Shown one piece after another: positions 17,524 to 26,185 of a stretch of 34,381 nt of DNA. Below the pieces are notes generated by a model that saw only the letters and a program-made list of their open reading frames with translations, had not been told where the DNA came from and searched no databases. Position numbers and translations under genes: made by a program. Location of the stretch: positions 1 through 34,381 of the forward strand of contig CAIRQX010000033.1 of the NCBI GenBank assembly GCA_903880855.1, read 5' to 3'. Positions within the stretch are counted from its first letter, which is position 1, and each line of letters opens with the position of its first letter. The stretch is from an uncultured Burkholderiales bacterium. Its GTDB lineage: Bacteria > Pseudomonadota > Gammaproteobacteria > Burkholderiales > Burkholderiaceae_C.

Positions 17524-17530
17524 CAAAGCC

Positions 17531-17908
17531 TTATTTGAAGAGTAAGACGACTGTTTTCAATCCTGCTAGCGTCATCAAGAGTGACCCGACTAAGTGCAAG
17601 CCAGCTGTCGCCATGGCCAAGCCGACACGACCCTCTGACAACATCGCCACCACTTCCGCAGAAAAACTAGAGAAGGTGGTGAGTGCGCCCAAGAAGCCCG
17701 TGACCAGCAACAAACGCCAAGCGGGGTCGAGATCCGGTTGCGCTTGAAAAAACGCCACGCAACCACCAACCAAGTAGCCGCCGATCAAATTGGCGGCCAA
17801 GGTGCCCCAAGGTAGTAAAGCCTCTTGTGTATTGAGCCAAGTACCCAATTGCCAACGAGCCAACGCACCCATACAAGCGCCTATGCAAATGGCTATAACA
17901 GCACTCAT
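17531..17908 (-). CDS. crcB: Fluoride ion channel CrcB/Fluc
   Basis: This 125-residue protein with four hydrophobic helices matches the Fluc fluoride exporter, a dual-topology dimer that protects the cytoplasm from fluoride. Conserved stretches are GACMGALARWQLG, WGTLAANLIGGYLVG with the pore asparagine, and GFLGALTTFSSFSAE with the phenylalanine-box and central sodium-site region. The ATG overlaps the stop of the upstream TRAP-2 large permease (ATGA), so it appears to be the last, translationally coupled gene of that operon. No fluoride-riboswitch-like sequence was recognised near its start. Confidence 0.94.
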   Translation of the reverse strand: MSAVIAICIGACMGALARWQLGTWLNTQEALLPWGTLAANLIGGYLVGGCVAFFQAQPDLDPAWRLLLVTGFLGALTTFSSFSAEVVAMLSEGRVGLAMATAGLHLVGSLLMTLAGLKTVVLLFK

Positions 17909-19215
17909 TTATCTATGCCCATGACCGCATCTGGCAGATAGGTCACTATTTGTGGAAACACGGTGATCAACACAATACAAACAACCAAACAGGCAAAGAA
18001 TGGGAGGGCAGCGCGTGCGATGGTGTTGCTGTCTTTACCGGTCATGTTTTGCAAAACAAATAGGTTGAAACCTACAGGTGGTGTGACCTCGGCAATTTCC
18101 ACCAACAACACAATAAAAATACCAAACCAAATCAAATCGAATCCCGCTTTTTGAATCATGGGTAAAACCACAGCACTGGTCAACACAATCATGCTGATGC
18201 CGTCTAATGCTGTGCCCAAAATCAAATACACCACGGTGAGTACTGCTATCAATGCCATAGGGCTCAGCTGCATGGCATTGACCCACTCTGCCAATTCGCG
18301 CGGAATACCCGTGAACGCCATAGTCTTGGTCAAGAAAGCAGCACCAGCCAATATGAACATGATCATGCAACTCGAGCGGGCAGTGCCCATCAAGCCTTCC
18401 CAGAAGTTGCTCCATGTCAAACTACCGCCCCATGCAGCCAATGCCAATGCACCTACCACGCCATAGGCCGCACACTCTGTTGCTGTGGCGTAGCCTGTGA
18501 TCAAAACCCAACACACAAAAATGATGAGCGCACCGCAAGGAATGAGATTACGCGAGAGTTTGATCTTCTCTATGAAGGTGGTTGGAGCATCAGCAGCAGG
18601 CACTTGGTCTGGGTGACGCAAGCTCCACCACATGATGTAGCCGCTAAAGAGCGCCATCAATAAAAAGCCTGGCAAAAAGCCTGCGAGAAAAATGCGAATG
18701 ATGGATGCGTCTGCAGCGACGGCATAAACCACCATGGTGATAGATGGGGGGATCAAAATACCTAGCGTGCCTGCGGTGGCCAATGAACCTAAAGCTAATT
18801 TTTCGCTGTAGCCGCGCTTCATCAATTCAGGCAATGCCACTTTGCTGATCGTGGCGCATGTTGCAGCAGAAGAGCCTGAGACGGAGCCAAAAATACCGCA
18901 CCCCAAGATGGTGGTGTGCATTAAGCGACCAGGAATGCGGTTTAACCATGGACGCAAACCCTCAAACATCTCCTCGCTGAGTTTGGTGCGAAACAAAATT
19001 TCGCCCATCCAAATAAATAGAGGGAGCGCGGCAAGCTCCCAACTCGCATTACTTTCCCAAAACGCGCTGAATAGGTTTTTGCCTGGCTGTGTGCTGGTGA
19101 AAAAAGCTTGGCCCACCCAGCCGCAAATTGCCAAAGTCATGGCAATCCAAACGCCGCCTGAAAGCAACACCATCATGATGAGTAAAAGCAGGCCGCCGAC
19201 GAGAAGAATATCCAT
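17905..19215 (-). CDS. TRAP transporter large permease (DctM type)
   Basis: This is the large ion-coupled membrane subunit of TRAP system 2. The ATG at 19215 gives 436 residues, the usual DctM length, and has AAGG upstream. A longer frame from 19332 would overlap the small permease and was rejected. Family features include GCGIFGSVSGSSAATCATISKVALPEL, where the small-residue-rich region lines the substrate site, GTLGILIPPSITMVVYAVAADASI and EITPPVG-like VAEVTPPVGFNLFVLQN. It works with the adjacent small permease and binding protein. crcB overlaps its stop by 4 bases. Confidence 0.93.
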   Translation of the reverse strand: MDILLVGGLLLLIMMVLLSGGVWIAMTLAICGWVGQAFFTSTQPGKNLFSAFWESNASWELAALPLFIWMGEILFRTKLSEEMFEGLRPWLNRIPGRLMHTTILGCGIFGSVSGSSAATCATISKVALPELMKRGYSEKLALGSLATAGTLGILIPPSITMVVYAVAADASIIRIFLAGFLPGFLLMALFSGYIMWWSLRHPDQVPAADAPTTFIEKIKLSRNLIPCGALIIFVCWVLITGYATATECAAYGVVGALALAAWGGSLTWSNFWEGLMGTARSSCMIMFILAGAAFLTKTMAFTGIPRELAEWVNAMQLSPMALIAVLTVVYLILGTALDGISMIVLTSAVVLPMIQKAGFDLIWFGIFIVLLVEIAEVTPPVGFNLFVLQNMTGKDSNTIARAALPFFACLVVCIVLITVFPQIVTYLPDAVMGIDK

Positions 19216-19237
19216 GAAAACCTTGCAGGCTAAAAAA

Positions 19238-19771
19238 TCAAACGTCGGAAGAAAAATCACCCCGCGCATGGCGCTCTTGTACTTCGCGCACATAAGTAGG
19301 GATTTGACCTTGTAGAACCAAGACCAATTCATCTAAAAGGGCGATCCATAAAAGAACAGACCCCAAGGCAAAGCTCATTTGTGGAATCCATATGGGCATG
19401 GGTAAAAGACCTTGTGCCACTTCGTTGAATTCCCAACTCTCATAGGTGAATTTGCAAGCCCACCAAGCCAAATAGGCTACAGCGATATTGCCAACCAGCA
19501 AAGCCGCGATCTCAAAACGCTTGCGCCATGCAGCTGTCAAGCGATCCAGTAACAAAGTGACGCGTACAAAGTCACCATGCTTGAACGCATGCGCCATACT
19601 AAAAAATGATGCCGCCGCACAAAACCACGCCACCACATCGTTGACAGCGCCAGTTCTAACCCCAAACTCACGCAATACGCTTTGGGCGATCATCAAAGCG
19701 CATAGCGCCAAGATGAACAAGGCGCCCAAAGCGCCAGAGGCGTAATACAGCCGATCTAAAAATCGGCGCAT
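19238..19771 (-). CDS. TRAP transporter small permease (DctQ type)
   Basis: This is the four-helix small subunit of TRAP system 2, 177 residues. The N-terminal helix ALGALFILALCALMIAQSVLRE and the HGDFVRVTLLLDRL segment, equivalent to the GE.VRV.. motif of DctQ proteins, support the call. Its ATG shares one base with the stop of the upstream binding-protein gene (TAATG). The large permease begins 22 bases downstream. The last 30 residues are charged and probably cytoplasmic. Confidence 0.88.
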   Translation of the reverse strand: MRRFLDRLYYASGALGALFILALCALMIAQSVLREFGVRTGAVNDVVAWFCAAASFFSMAHAFKHGDFVRVTLLLDRLTAAWRKRFEIAALLVGNIAVAYLAWWACKFTYESWEFNEVAQGLLPMPIWIPQMSFALGSVLLWIALLDELVLVLQGQIPTYVREVQERHARGDFSSDV

Positions 19772-20772
19772 TATTTTTTCGCTTTGGGTGCAGGCTTAGC
19801 AGATTGGTTAAATGCGGTAATGATGGCTTCGCCATCCGCACCAGCGCGTTTTTGCCAGTCAGCCAGCATGATGGTGCCGACTTGTTTCATGTCTGCCATG
19901 AGCTTAGGTGATGGGGTGACGATTTGCATGCCTTTTTCAGCCAGGGCTTTTTTGTAGAAACCATCTTTTTCTGCGCTGACTTTCCAGCCGCGTGTCTCCG
20001 CTTCTGCAGCAGTTTTGACTAAAGCTGCTTGTGTTGCAGCATCCAGCGAATCAAATGCTTTTTTATTCACGATCACAGCGTTCTTAGGCAACCATGCTTG
20101 GGTGTCGTAGAAATACTTCAAGCTCTCGTAGGTTTTGGTGTCGAACCCGGTGGAGCCAGAGCTCATGTAGCTTTCGATCACACCAGTGGCCAAGGCCTGT
20201 GAAAGCTCCGCTGCTTGGATGGTCACTGGTTGTGCGCCAATAAGTTCTGCGATTTTGGCGGTGGCAGGGCTGTAAGCGCGCCATTTGATGCCACGCAAGT
20301 CGGCGACTGAATTGATTTCTTTCTTGGTGTAGATGCCTTGGGAAGGCCAAGCCACCGCAAATAACAACTTCATACCTTGGGCAGCTAAAAGTTTGTCGAG
20401 CACGGGCTTTTGCGCGTCGTACAAGCGTTTGGAGTCAACGTAACTGGTAGCCAAGAATGGGATACCGTCTGCGCCGTAAATAGGGTTCTCGTTTTCAAAG
20501 TTCACCAATAACACTTCACCAATTTGCGCTTGGCCGCCTTGCACCGCGCGTTTGATCTCATTGGCTTTGAAAAGCGATGCGTTGGCATGTACGGTAATTT
20601 TGAGTTTGCCGGCCGTAGCCGCATCGACATCTTTGGCGAACTGGATCAGATTTTCAGAATGGAAATTGGTTGCCGCATAGGCGGCAGGCAGGTCCCATTT
20701 GGTTTGAGCGAACACGCTGCCAGCAAAAAGTGACAGGGCTAGGGCAGAAACAGAAAAATAACGACGTTGCAT
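19771..20772 (-). CDS. TRAP transporter substrate-binding protein (DctP type)
   Basis: This periplasmic solute receptor of TRAP system 2 is 333 residues from the ATG at 20772. That start is supported by AGGAG seven bases upstream and a clean signal peptide (RRYFSVSALALSLFAGSVFAQ). The mature protein has DctP family landmarks: LKITVHANASLFKANEIKRA, GIPFLATSYVD, and DLRGIKWRAYSP with the carboxylate-binding arginine. The ligand is presumably a carboxylate but cannot be named. The 5-oxoprolinase gene divergent from this operon makes 5-oxoproline a candidate, by context only. Confidence 0.9.
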   Translation of the reverse strand: MQRRYFSVSALALSLFAGSVFAQTKWDLPAAYAATNFHSENLIQFAKDVDAATAGKLKITVHANASLFKANEIKRAVQGGQAQIGEVLLVNFENENPIYGADGIPFLATSYVDSKRLYDAQKPVLDKLLAAQGMKLLFAVAWPSQGIYTKKEINSVADLRGIKWRAYSPATAKIAELIGAQPVTIQAAELSQALATGVIESYMSSGSTGFDTKTYESLKYFYDTQAWLPKNAVIVNKKAFDSLDAATQAALVKTAAEAETRGWKVSAEKDGFYKKALAEKGMQIVTPSPKLMADMKQVGTIMLADWQKRAGADGEAIITAFNQSAKPAPKAKK

Positions 20773-20937
20773 AAGAACTCCTGAACAGGTAAGACTAAAA
20801 AATCGTGGCTTTTTCGCGCCAAAAGGTGAACTATAGCCAGTATTTGGGGGGCCTCTGAAATTCATACAATGGTCTGCAAGAGTAAGCCCCCATCTAATTA
20901 AGAACCGAAACGCCCCCCCCTAGAAACGGAATCCCCC
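20773..20937. other. Divergent intergenic region with C/G homopolymer tracts
   Basis: These 165 bases separate TRAP-2 (minus) from the lipoprotein gene (plus). They hold the TRAP-2 ribosome-binding site and candidate promoter, a run of six Gs (20846-20851), a run of eight Cs (20913-20920) ending 17 bases before the lipoprotein ATG, and five Cs touching the ATG. No good plus-strand promoter was recognised. Confidence 0.6.
20830..20859 (-). promoter_or_regulatory. Candidate sigma-70 promoter of the TRAP-2/crcB operon
   Basis: On minus, TTCAGA (20859-20854), an 18-base spacer and TATAGT (20835-20830) lie 58 bases before the binding-protein start. Matches to consensus are 4/6 and 5/6. Confidence 0.45.
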
Positions 20938-21318
20938 ATGAACAAACTTTTTTCCCTCACTTGCGCCCTCTTGTTTCTAGCCGGTTGCGCCACTTCCGCC
21001 AACTACCAAAAAAACCTCAATGCATGGGTCGGTGAGGACGAATCGGCCTTAGTTGCGAAATGGGGTAAACCTAATAAAACCTATGAAGTCGATGGCTTTA
21101 CTTATTTGGTCTACACCACCTCTGGCGATGCATCGACGCCTGGCACCAATACAGATTCCCAAAACACAGTGGCTGGCACATCCATCTTTGGTGGCGCTAA
21201 CGGTTGGATCCCATCGTTAACCTTTTGGAGCACTTGCCAAACCACATTTGAAATTCAAAAAGGCAAAGTGGTGACATTTGAATTCAAAGGCGCAGATTGC
21301 CGATCAAGTACTAAATAA
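20938..21318 (+). CDS. Small outer-membrane-type lipoprotein, function unknown
   Basis: The 126-residue product has a lipoprotein signal peptide with lipobox LAGC at Cys18, so it is probably lipidated and anchored. No +2 aspartate is present, which favours sorting to the outer membrane. The mature part contains NAWVGEDESALVAKWGKPNKTYEVDGFTYL, whose W-x-G-x-P-x-x-x-Y pattern is common in small BamE/SmpA-like lipoproteins. The two other cysteines (in STCQTTFEI and GADCRSS) could form a disulfide. No specific function is claimed. The leader is C-rich and has no clear Shine-Dalgarno sequence. The 5-oxoprolinase gene begins 13 bases downstream. Confidence 0.82.
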   Translation: MNKLFSLTCALLFLAGCATSANYQKNLNAWVGEDESALVAKWGKPNKTYEVDGFTYLVYTTSGDASTPGTNTDSQNTVAGTSIFGGANGWIPSLTFWSTCQTTFEIQKGKVVTFEFKGADCRSSTK

Positions 21319-21331
21319 TTAGTGAATATCT

Positions 21332-24300
21332 ATGAGTGATGGTGTATGCGAAAAAAAATGGCAATTCTGGATAGATAGAGGCGGCACCTTCACCGATATC
21401 GTTGCCAAACGACCTGATGGCCAATTAGTTACCCATAAATTACTCAGCGACAACCCCGAGCATTACCGCGATGCTGCCGTGGCGGGCATTCGCCATTTAT
21501 TAGGCCTCGCCGCAAACGCGCCCATCACTTCAGCACTAGTGGAATGCGTCAAGATGGGAACGACCGTGGCGACCAATGCTTTGTTGGAGCGCAAAGGCGA
21601 ACCTACGCTGTTGGTGACTACCCAAGGCTTTCGCGACGCCCTGCGTATCGCCTACCAAAACCGTCCGCGCTTGTTTGATCGACGCATTGTGTTACCTGAG
21701 TTGTTATATGCGCGGGTGATTGAAGCCCAAGAGCGTATTGGTGCGCATGGTGAGTTGGTGCAAGCCTTGGACGTAGATAGTTTGCATGCACAACTGCAAG
21801 ATGCATTCGATGCAGGATTGCGCAGCGTGGCCATCGTCTTTATGCATGGGTATCGTTACACAAGCCATGAAGTGCAAGCAAAGGAACTTGCCGAGCAAAT
21901 CGGATTCACGCAAATCAGCACCTCGCACGGCACCAGCCCTTTGATGAAGTTTGTCAGCCGTGGCGACACCACAGTGGTGGACGCGTATCTGTCACCCATC
22001 TTGCGACGCTATGTCGACTTAGTCGCTGCCGATATGCCAGGTGTGCCTTTGTATTTCATGCAGTCGTCTGGTGGCTTGACGGATGCGCATGCATTTCAAG
22101 GCAAAGACGCGATTTTGTCGGGGCCTGCTGGCGGCATTGTGGGGATGGCGCGCACAGCGCAATTGGCTTTTGCCAATATGGCAAGCCATGAACAGGTGCA
22201 GGTGATTGGCTTTGATATGGGCGGCACCTCCACTGATGTCTCTCATTTCGCTGGCACATTTGAGCGCGAGTTTGAAACGCAAGTAGCCGGAGTACGCATG
22301 CGTGCACCGATGATGAGTATTCATACCGTGGCTGCTGGCGGTGGATCCATCTTGCGGTTTGATGGCGCCCGCATGCGTGTGGGTCCACAAAGCGCTGGGG
22401 CCAACCCAGGGCCAGCTAGTTATAGGCGTGGTGGCCCCTTAGCCGTGACAGATGCGAATGTGTTGCTGGGAAAAATTCAGCCCCATTACTTTCCACATGT
22501 CTTTGGCCCTCAAGCAAATGAACCACTCAATAGAGATGTAGTACAGAAGCAGTTCAATGCATTAGCCAAAGACATGCAACGACCTGCTGAAGCTATAGCC
22601 GAAGGTTTTGTGCACATTGCAGTGCAGCAAATGGCTAACGCCATCAAGAAAATTTCAGTGGCGCGTGGCTATGACGTGACGCGCTACACCCTGCAATGTT
22701 TTGGCGGTGCTGGTGGGCAACACGCGTGTTTGGTAGCAGATGCCCTGGGCATGACGCGCGTCTTGGTACATCCAATGGCCGGTGTGCTGTCTGCTTACGG
22801 CATGGGCTTGGCTGATCAAAACGTGATGCGTGAACAAGCGGTTGAACAATTACTTAGCGCCGAAGTTTTGTCGCATTTACAGCAAACGATGGATGCACTG
22901 ACAGAGTCTGCGCAAGCAGAGTTCAGCCAACAAGACGTTGACATAGCGCATTTGGAAGTGCACCAAAGGGTACATGTGCGCTACCTTGGTAGCGATGCAG
23001 CATTGGTAGTGCCTTTTGGGAGTCTGCAGGCGATTCAACAAGCTTTCGAGAAAGCCTACCAACAACGCTTTGCGTTTTTAATGGCGAACAAGCCCTTGAT
23101 GGTGGAGGCTGTTTCTGTCGAGGTCTTGCTCAAGGGTGAGGCATTAGCAGAGCAAGTGCACGCCTTGCATCCCTTGAGAGATGTGCCGCAGCGCGACACG
23201 GTGAAGGTCTATGCCAATGGTGAATGGCGTGATGCCGCCTTGGTAGTTCGCGAAGATTTGCGACCAGGCGATGTATTGCAAGGCCCAGCCATCATCGCTG
23301 AGAAAAATGCCACGACCGTCATCGAGCCTGGTTGGCAGGCGCGGGTGTCTGCGCTAGACCATTTGGTGCTCGAGCGCTACCTCGCGAAAGAGGCGCAATT
23401 TGCTGTAGGCACCAAAGCAGACCCTGTGTTGCTTGAAGTGTTCAACAACCTATTCATGAATATTGCAGAGCAAATGGGCTTGCAATTGCAAAACACAGCG
23501 CACTCGGTCAACATCAAAGAGCGCCTAGATTTTTCTTGTGCTCTGTTTGATGCACAAGGTAACTTAATTGCTAATGCACCGCATATGCCTGTGCATTTGG
23601 GTTCTATGGGTGAGAGCATCAAGACGGTGATTCGCGAAAACGCTAAAACCATGCAAGAGGGCAATGTCTATGTGTTGAACGACCCCTATCATGGCGGCAC
23701 GCATTTGCCAGACATTACCGTCATCACGCCTGTGTACTTAGACGGTTCCAAGACGCCAGATTTTTATGTAGGGTCTCGTGGCCACCATGCCGATATCGGT
23801 GGTGTGACGCCCGGTTCGATGCCACCGTTTTCTACGCGGATTGAAGAAGAGGGCGTACAGATCAACAATGTTTTGTTAGTGGAGCGTGGTGTATTGCGTG
23901 AGACAGAGATGGTGGCCTTGCTACAAAGCGGCCAATACCCCAGCCGAAACCCTGCACAAAACATGGCCGACTTGAAAGCACAAATTGCCGCCAACGAAAA
24001 AGGCGTGCAAGAGTTACGCAAGATGGTGACGCAGTTCGGCTTGCCTGTCGTCAAAGCCTATATGGGTCATGTACAGGACAACGCTGAAGAATCTGTGCGC
24101 CGTGTCATCACCCATTTGAAAGACGGGTCGTTCACCTTGTCTTTAGACAATGGCGCGCAGATACAAGTGGCGATTCGTGTGAATACACAAGCGCGTACCG
24201 CAGAGATTGACTTCACGGGCACGTCGGTTCAGCAAACCAACAACTTCAATGCACCAACTGCGGTGTGTATGGCCGCAGTGTTGTATGTGTTCCGTTCCTT

Positions 24301-24946
24301 GGTCGACGACGACATACCGCTCAACGCAGGATGCTTGAAGCCTTTGAAGGTGATCATTCCAGAAGGGTCGATGCTCAATCCGCTGCCACCTGCATCGGTG
24401 GTGGCGGGTAATGTGGAAACGTCTAGTTGCATCACCAATGCTTTGTATGGCGCGCTAGGTGTCATGGCCAGTAGCCAACCCACGATGAACAACTTAACCT
24501 TTGGAAATGCGCAATACCAGTATTACGAAACTATCTCTGGTGGAAGCGGGGCAGGCGATGGTTTTGACGGAACCAGTGTGGTGCAAACGCATATGACCAA
24601 CTCGCGTTTGACTGACCCAGAAGTATTAGAGTTTCGCTTTCCAGTGCGCTTACAAAGCTATGCGATACGCGAGGGCTCTGGAGGTGCTGGGCGTTGGCAT
24701 GGTGGCAACGGAGGAATCCGTCGCATTGAATTTCTAGAACCTATGACGGCCAGTATCTTGTCTAATGCGCGCGTACACCCTGCTTTTGGTATGGCGGGTG
24801 GTAGTGCCGGGGAAGTGGGCATCAACAGAGTGGTGCGTAAAGACGGTACGCAACAAGATGTACCGCATATTGCCCAAGTGGACATGCAAGCAGGCGATGT
24901 TTTTGAAATTCATACGCCAGGTGGTGGTGGCTACGGAAAGCTTTGA
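21332..24946 (+). CDS. oplAH: 5-oxoprolinase (ATP-hydrolysing), fused HyuA-HyuB type
   Basis: This 1204-residue enzyme is a single-chain fusion of the hydantoinase A and B domains, the form of eukaryotic-type 5-oxoprolinase. It hydrolyses 5-oxoproline to glutamate using ATP. The A half (about 1-690) begins with the ASKHA nucleotide-binding motif DRGGTFTDIV and has the second phosphate motif GFDMGGTSTDVSHF and SGPAGGIVGM. The B half (from about 700) has LFMNIAEQMGLQLQNTAHSVNIKERLDFS, NDPYHGGTHLPDITV and HHADIGGVTPGSMPP. A fused, full-length chain favours 5-oxoprolinase over N-methylhydantoinase or acetone carboxylase, whose subunits are separate. Its 3' end overlaps the convergent comEA gene by 16 bases. 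Confidence 0.92.
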   Translation: MSDGVCEKKWQFWIDRGGTFTDIVAKRPDGQLVTHKLLSDNPEHYRDAAVAGIRHLLGLAANAPITSALVECVKMGTTVATNALLERKGEPTLLVTTQGFRDALRIAYQNRPRLFDRRIVLPELLYARVIEAQERIGAHGELVQALDVDSLHAQLQDAFDAGLRSVAIVFMHGYRYTSHEVQAKELAEQIGFTQISTSHGTSPLMKFVSRGDTTVVDAYLSPILRRYVDLVAADMPGVPLYFMQSSGGLTDAHAFQGKDAILSGPAGGIVGMARTAQLAFANMASHEQVQVIGFDMGGTSTDVSHFAGTFEREFETQVAGVRMRAPMMSIHTVAAGGGSILRFDGARMRVGPQSAGANPGPASYRRGGPLAVTDANVLLGKIQPHYFPHVFGPQANEPLNRDVVQKQFNALAKDMQRPAEAIAEGFVHIAVQQMANAIKKISVARGYDVTRYTLQCFGGAGGQHACLVADALGMTRVLVHPMAGVLSAYGMGLADQNVMREQAVEQLLSAEVLSHLQQTMDALTESAQAEFSQQDVDIAHLEVHQRVHVRYLGSDAALVVPFGSLQAIQQAFEKAYQQRFAFLMANKPLMVEAVSVEVLLKGEALAEQVHALHPLRDVPQRDTVKVYANGEWRDAALVVREDLRPGDVLQGPAIIAEKNATTVIEPGWQARVSALDHLVLERYLAKEAQFAVGTKADPVLLEVFNNLFMNIAEQMGLQLQNTAHSVNIKERLDFSCALFDAQGNLIANAPHMPVHLGSMGESIKTVIRENAKTMQEGNVYVLNDPYHGGTHLPDITVITPVYLDGSKTPDFYVGSRGHHADIGGVTPGSMPPFSTRIEEEGVQINNVLLVERGVLRETEMVALLQSGQYPSRNPAQNMADLKAQIAANEKGVQELRKMVTQFGLPVVKAYMGHVQDNAEESVRRVITHLKDGSFTLSLDNGAQIQVAIRVNTQARTAEIDFTGTSVQQTNNFNAPTAVCMAAVLYVFRSLVDDDIPLNAGCLKPLKVIIPEGSMLNPLPPASVVAGNVETSSCITNALYGALGVMASSQPTMNNLTFGNAQYQYYETISGGSGAGDGFDGTSVVQTHMTNSRLTDPEVLEFRFPVRLQSYAIREGSGGAGRWHGGNGGIRRIEFLEPMTASILSNARVHPAFGMAGGSAGEVGINRVVRKDGTQQDVPHIAQVDMQAGDVFEIHTPGGGGYGKL

Positions 24947-25194
24947 CCATTCACTAAAACACCCTGGTCTGAAAATTGTTGCGCCTTAGCTTTACCAATA
25001 CCTGCAACGCGGGACATCAAATCTTTCCAGTTCGTAAAAATTTTTTCAGCACGCGCTATCAATACTTTGCGTGTCATCGCAGGCCCCATGCCTTTGATGC
25101 TATCGAGTTCAGCTTCATTGGCCTGGTTGATCTCTAAGGCAAATACGCTTAAGTGAGCGCAAACTAAAGCGCCCGTCAACCATTTTTTAAGCAA
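24931..25194 (-). CDS. comEA: ComEA-like helix-hairpin-helix DNA-binding protein
   Basis: This small secreted protein matches the ComEA family, which binds double-stranded DNA in the periplasm and drives uptake during natural transformation. The core [26 protein letters not shown], split here by helix boundaries, carries the GxG hairpin, and [12 protein letters not shown] carries the second. A TTG at 25194 gives 87 residues with a convincing signal peptide ([18 protein letters not shown]) and overlaps the hldD stop by 8 bases. The longer frame to 25245 would overlap hldD by 59 bases and mask the signal peptide. It is the last gene of the LPS part of the superoperon. Confidence 0.85.
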   Translation of the reverse strand: MLKKWLTGALVCAHLSVFALEINQANEAELDSIKGMGPAMTRKVLIARAEKIFTNWKDLMSRVAGIGKAKAQQFSDQGVLVNGQSFP

Positions 25195-26185
25195 GCAACT
25201 CTGCCATGTACTGGGTGACGCCAGACGTGACATCCGCAAACACATGGTTGCAACCTGTGCTGTGCAAGTTACTTAAATCCGCTTGGGTGTAGCACTGGTA
25301 TTTGCCACGCAAAGCGTCAGGAAACGGAATGTATTCAATCAAGCCAAGTTGTACGGCTTGCGCCAAATCCAAAGCAGGATGGCCTTGCGCGCGGCGCAAT
25401 GTATTGACAACCGCCAGTGCGACATCGTTAAAAGGTTGCGCGCGTCCTGTGCCGAGATTGAAGATGCCCGATTTGCTGGGGTTATCAAAGAACCAGAGAT
25501 TGACAGCCACCGCATCGTCCACAAAGATGAAGTCGCGCTGTTGGTCACCTGCGCTGAAACCACCGTATTCGCCAAATAGTTTGACGCGTCCTTCTGCATT
25601 GAATTGATTGAACTGGTGGTAGGCCACGCTTGCCATACGCCCTTTGTGTTGTTCGCGAGGGCCGTAGACATTGAAGTAGCGGAACCCCGCTACTTGAATA
25701 CTCAAGTTGCGAAAGTCATTGCTGTAAGCGCGCCGCACATATTGGTCAAATAAGAGTTTGGAGTAGCCATACACATTGAGCGGGCGCTCGAACTCTGGTG
25801 TTTCGCGGAAAGTGTCGCTGCCGCCATACGTGGCTGCGGACGATGCATAAAGCAAGCGTGTACCTGTTTGCTGGCAAGCTTTGAGCAGACCGCAGGACAG
25901 GCTGAAGTTGTTGTCCATCATGTAACGGCCATCGGTTTCCATGGTGTCGCTGCAAGCACCTTCGTGGAAGATGGCTTCTACTTTGCCGTAGGCACCGTCT
26001 GCAAAGAGTTCATAGAAAAGGTCTTGGTCTACATAGTCTGCAATCTGCAAATCGGCCAAGTTGACAAACTTGTCGCCTTGCGTGAGGTTATCGACCGCGA
26101 TGATGTTGTCAATGCCGCGTGCGTTCAAGCCTTTGATGATGTTGCTGCCAATAAATCCTGCAGCTCCGGTGACGACGATCTTCAT
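25187..26185 (-). CDS. hldD: ADP-L-glycero-D-manno-heptose 6-epimerase
   Basis: HldD (RfaD) converts ADP-D-glycero- to ADP-L-glycero-manno-heptose, the donor for the LPS inner core. The 332-residue product is an extended short-chain dehydrogenase. The NADP-binding fingerprint [10 protein letters not shown] is at residues 6-15, the heptose-epimerase segment [20 protein letters not shown] is near 75-93, and the catalytic pair is Tyr139 and Lys143 in [26 protein letters not shown] is diagnostic for HldD. Its ATG overlaps the stop of the heptose kinase gene by 4 bases, placing two steps of the same pathway in one translational unit. Confidence 0.96.
   Translation of the reverse strand: MKIVVTGAAGFIGSNIIKGLNARGIDNIIAVDNLTQGDKFVNLADLQIADYVDQDLFYELFADGAYGKVEAIFHEGACSDTMETDGRYMMDNNFSLSCGLLKACQQTGTRLLYASSAATYGGSDTFRETPEFERPLNVYGYSKLLFDQYVRRAYSNDFRNLSIQVAGFRYFNVYGPREQHKGRMASVAYHQFNQFNAEGRVKLFGEYGGFSAGDQQRDFIFVDDAVAVNLWFFDNPSKSGIFNLGTGRAQPFNDVALAVVNTLRRAQGHPALDLAQAVQLGLIEYIPFPDALRGKYQCYTQADLSNLHSTGCNHVFADVTSGVTQYMAELLA

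Noticed and set aside
17909-18100. Possible fluoride riboswitch for crcB
   Set aside because: crcB starts within the upstream stop codon, so any riboswitch would sit in coding sequence, and no matching pseudoknot-type motif was recognised there or in the TRAP-2 leader.
20798-20835. Terminator-like GGC/GCC stem followed by six Ts in the TRAP-2 leader (minus)
   Set aside because: The stem is only about 4 bp with an 8-base loop, too weak for an intrinsic terminator or attenuator call.
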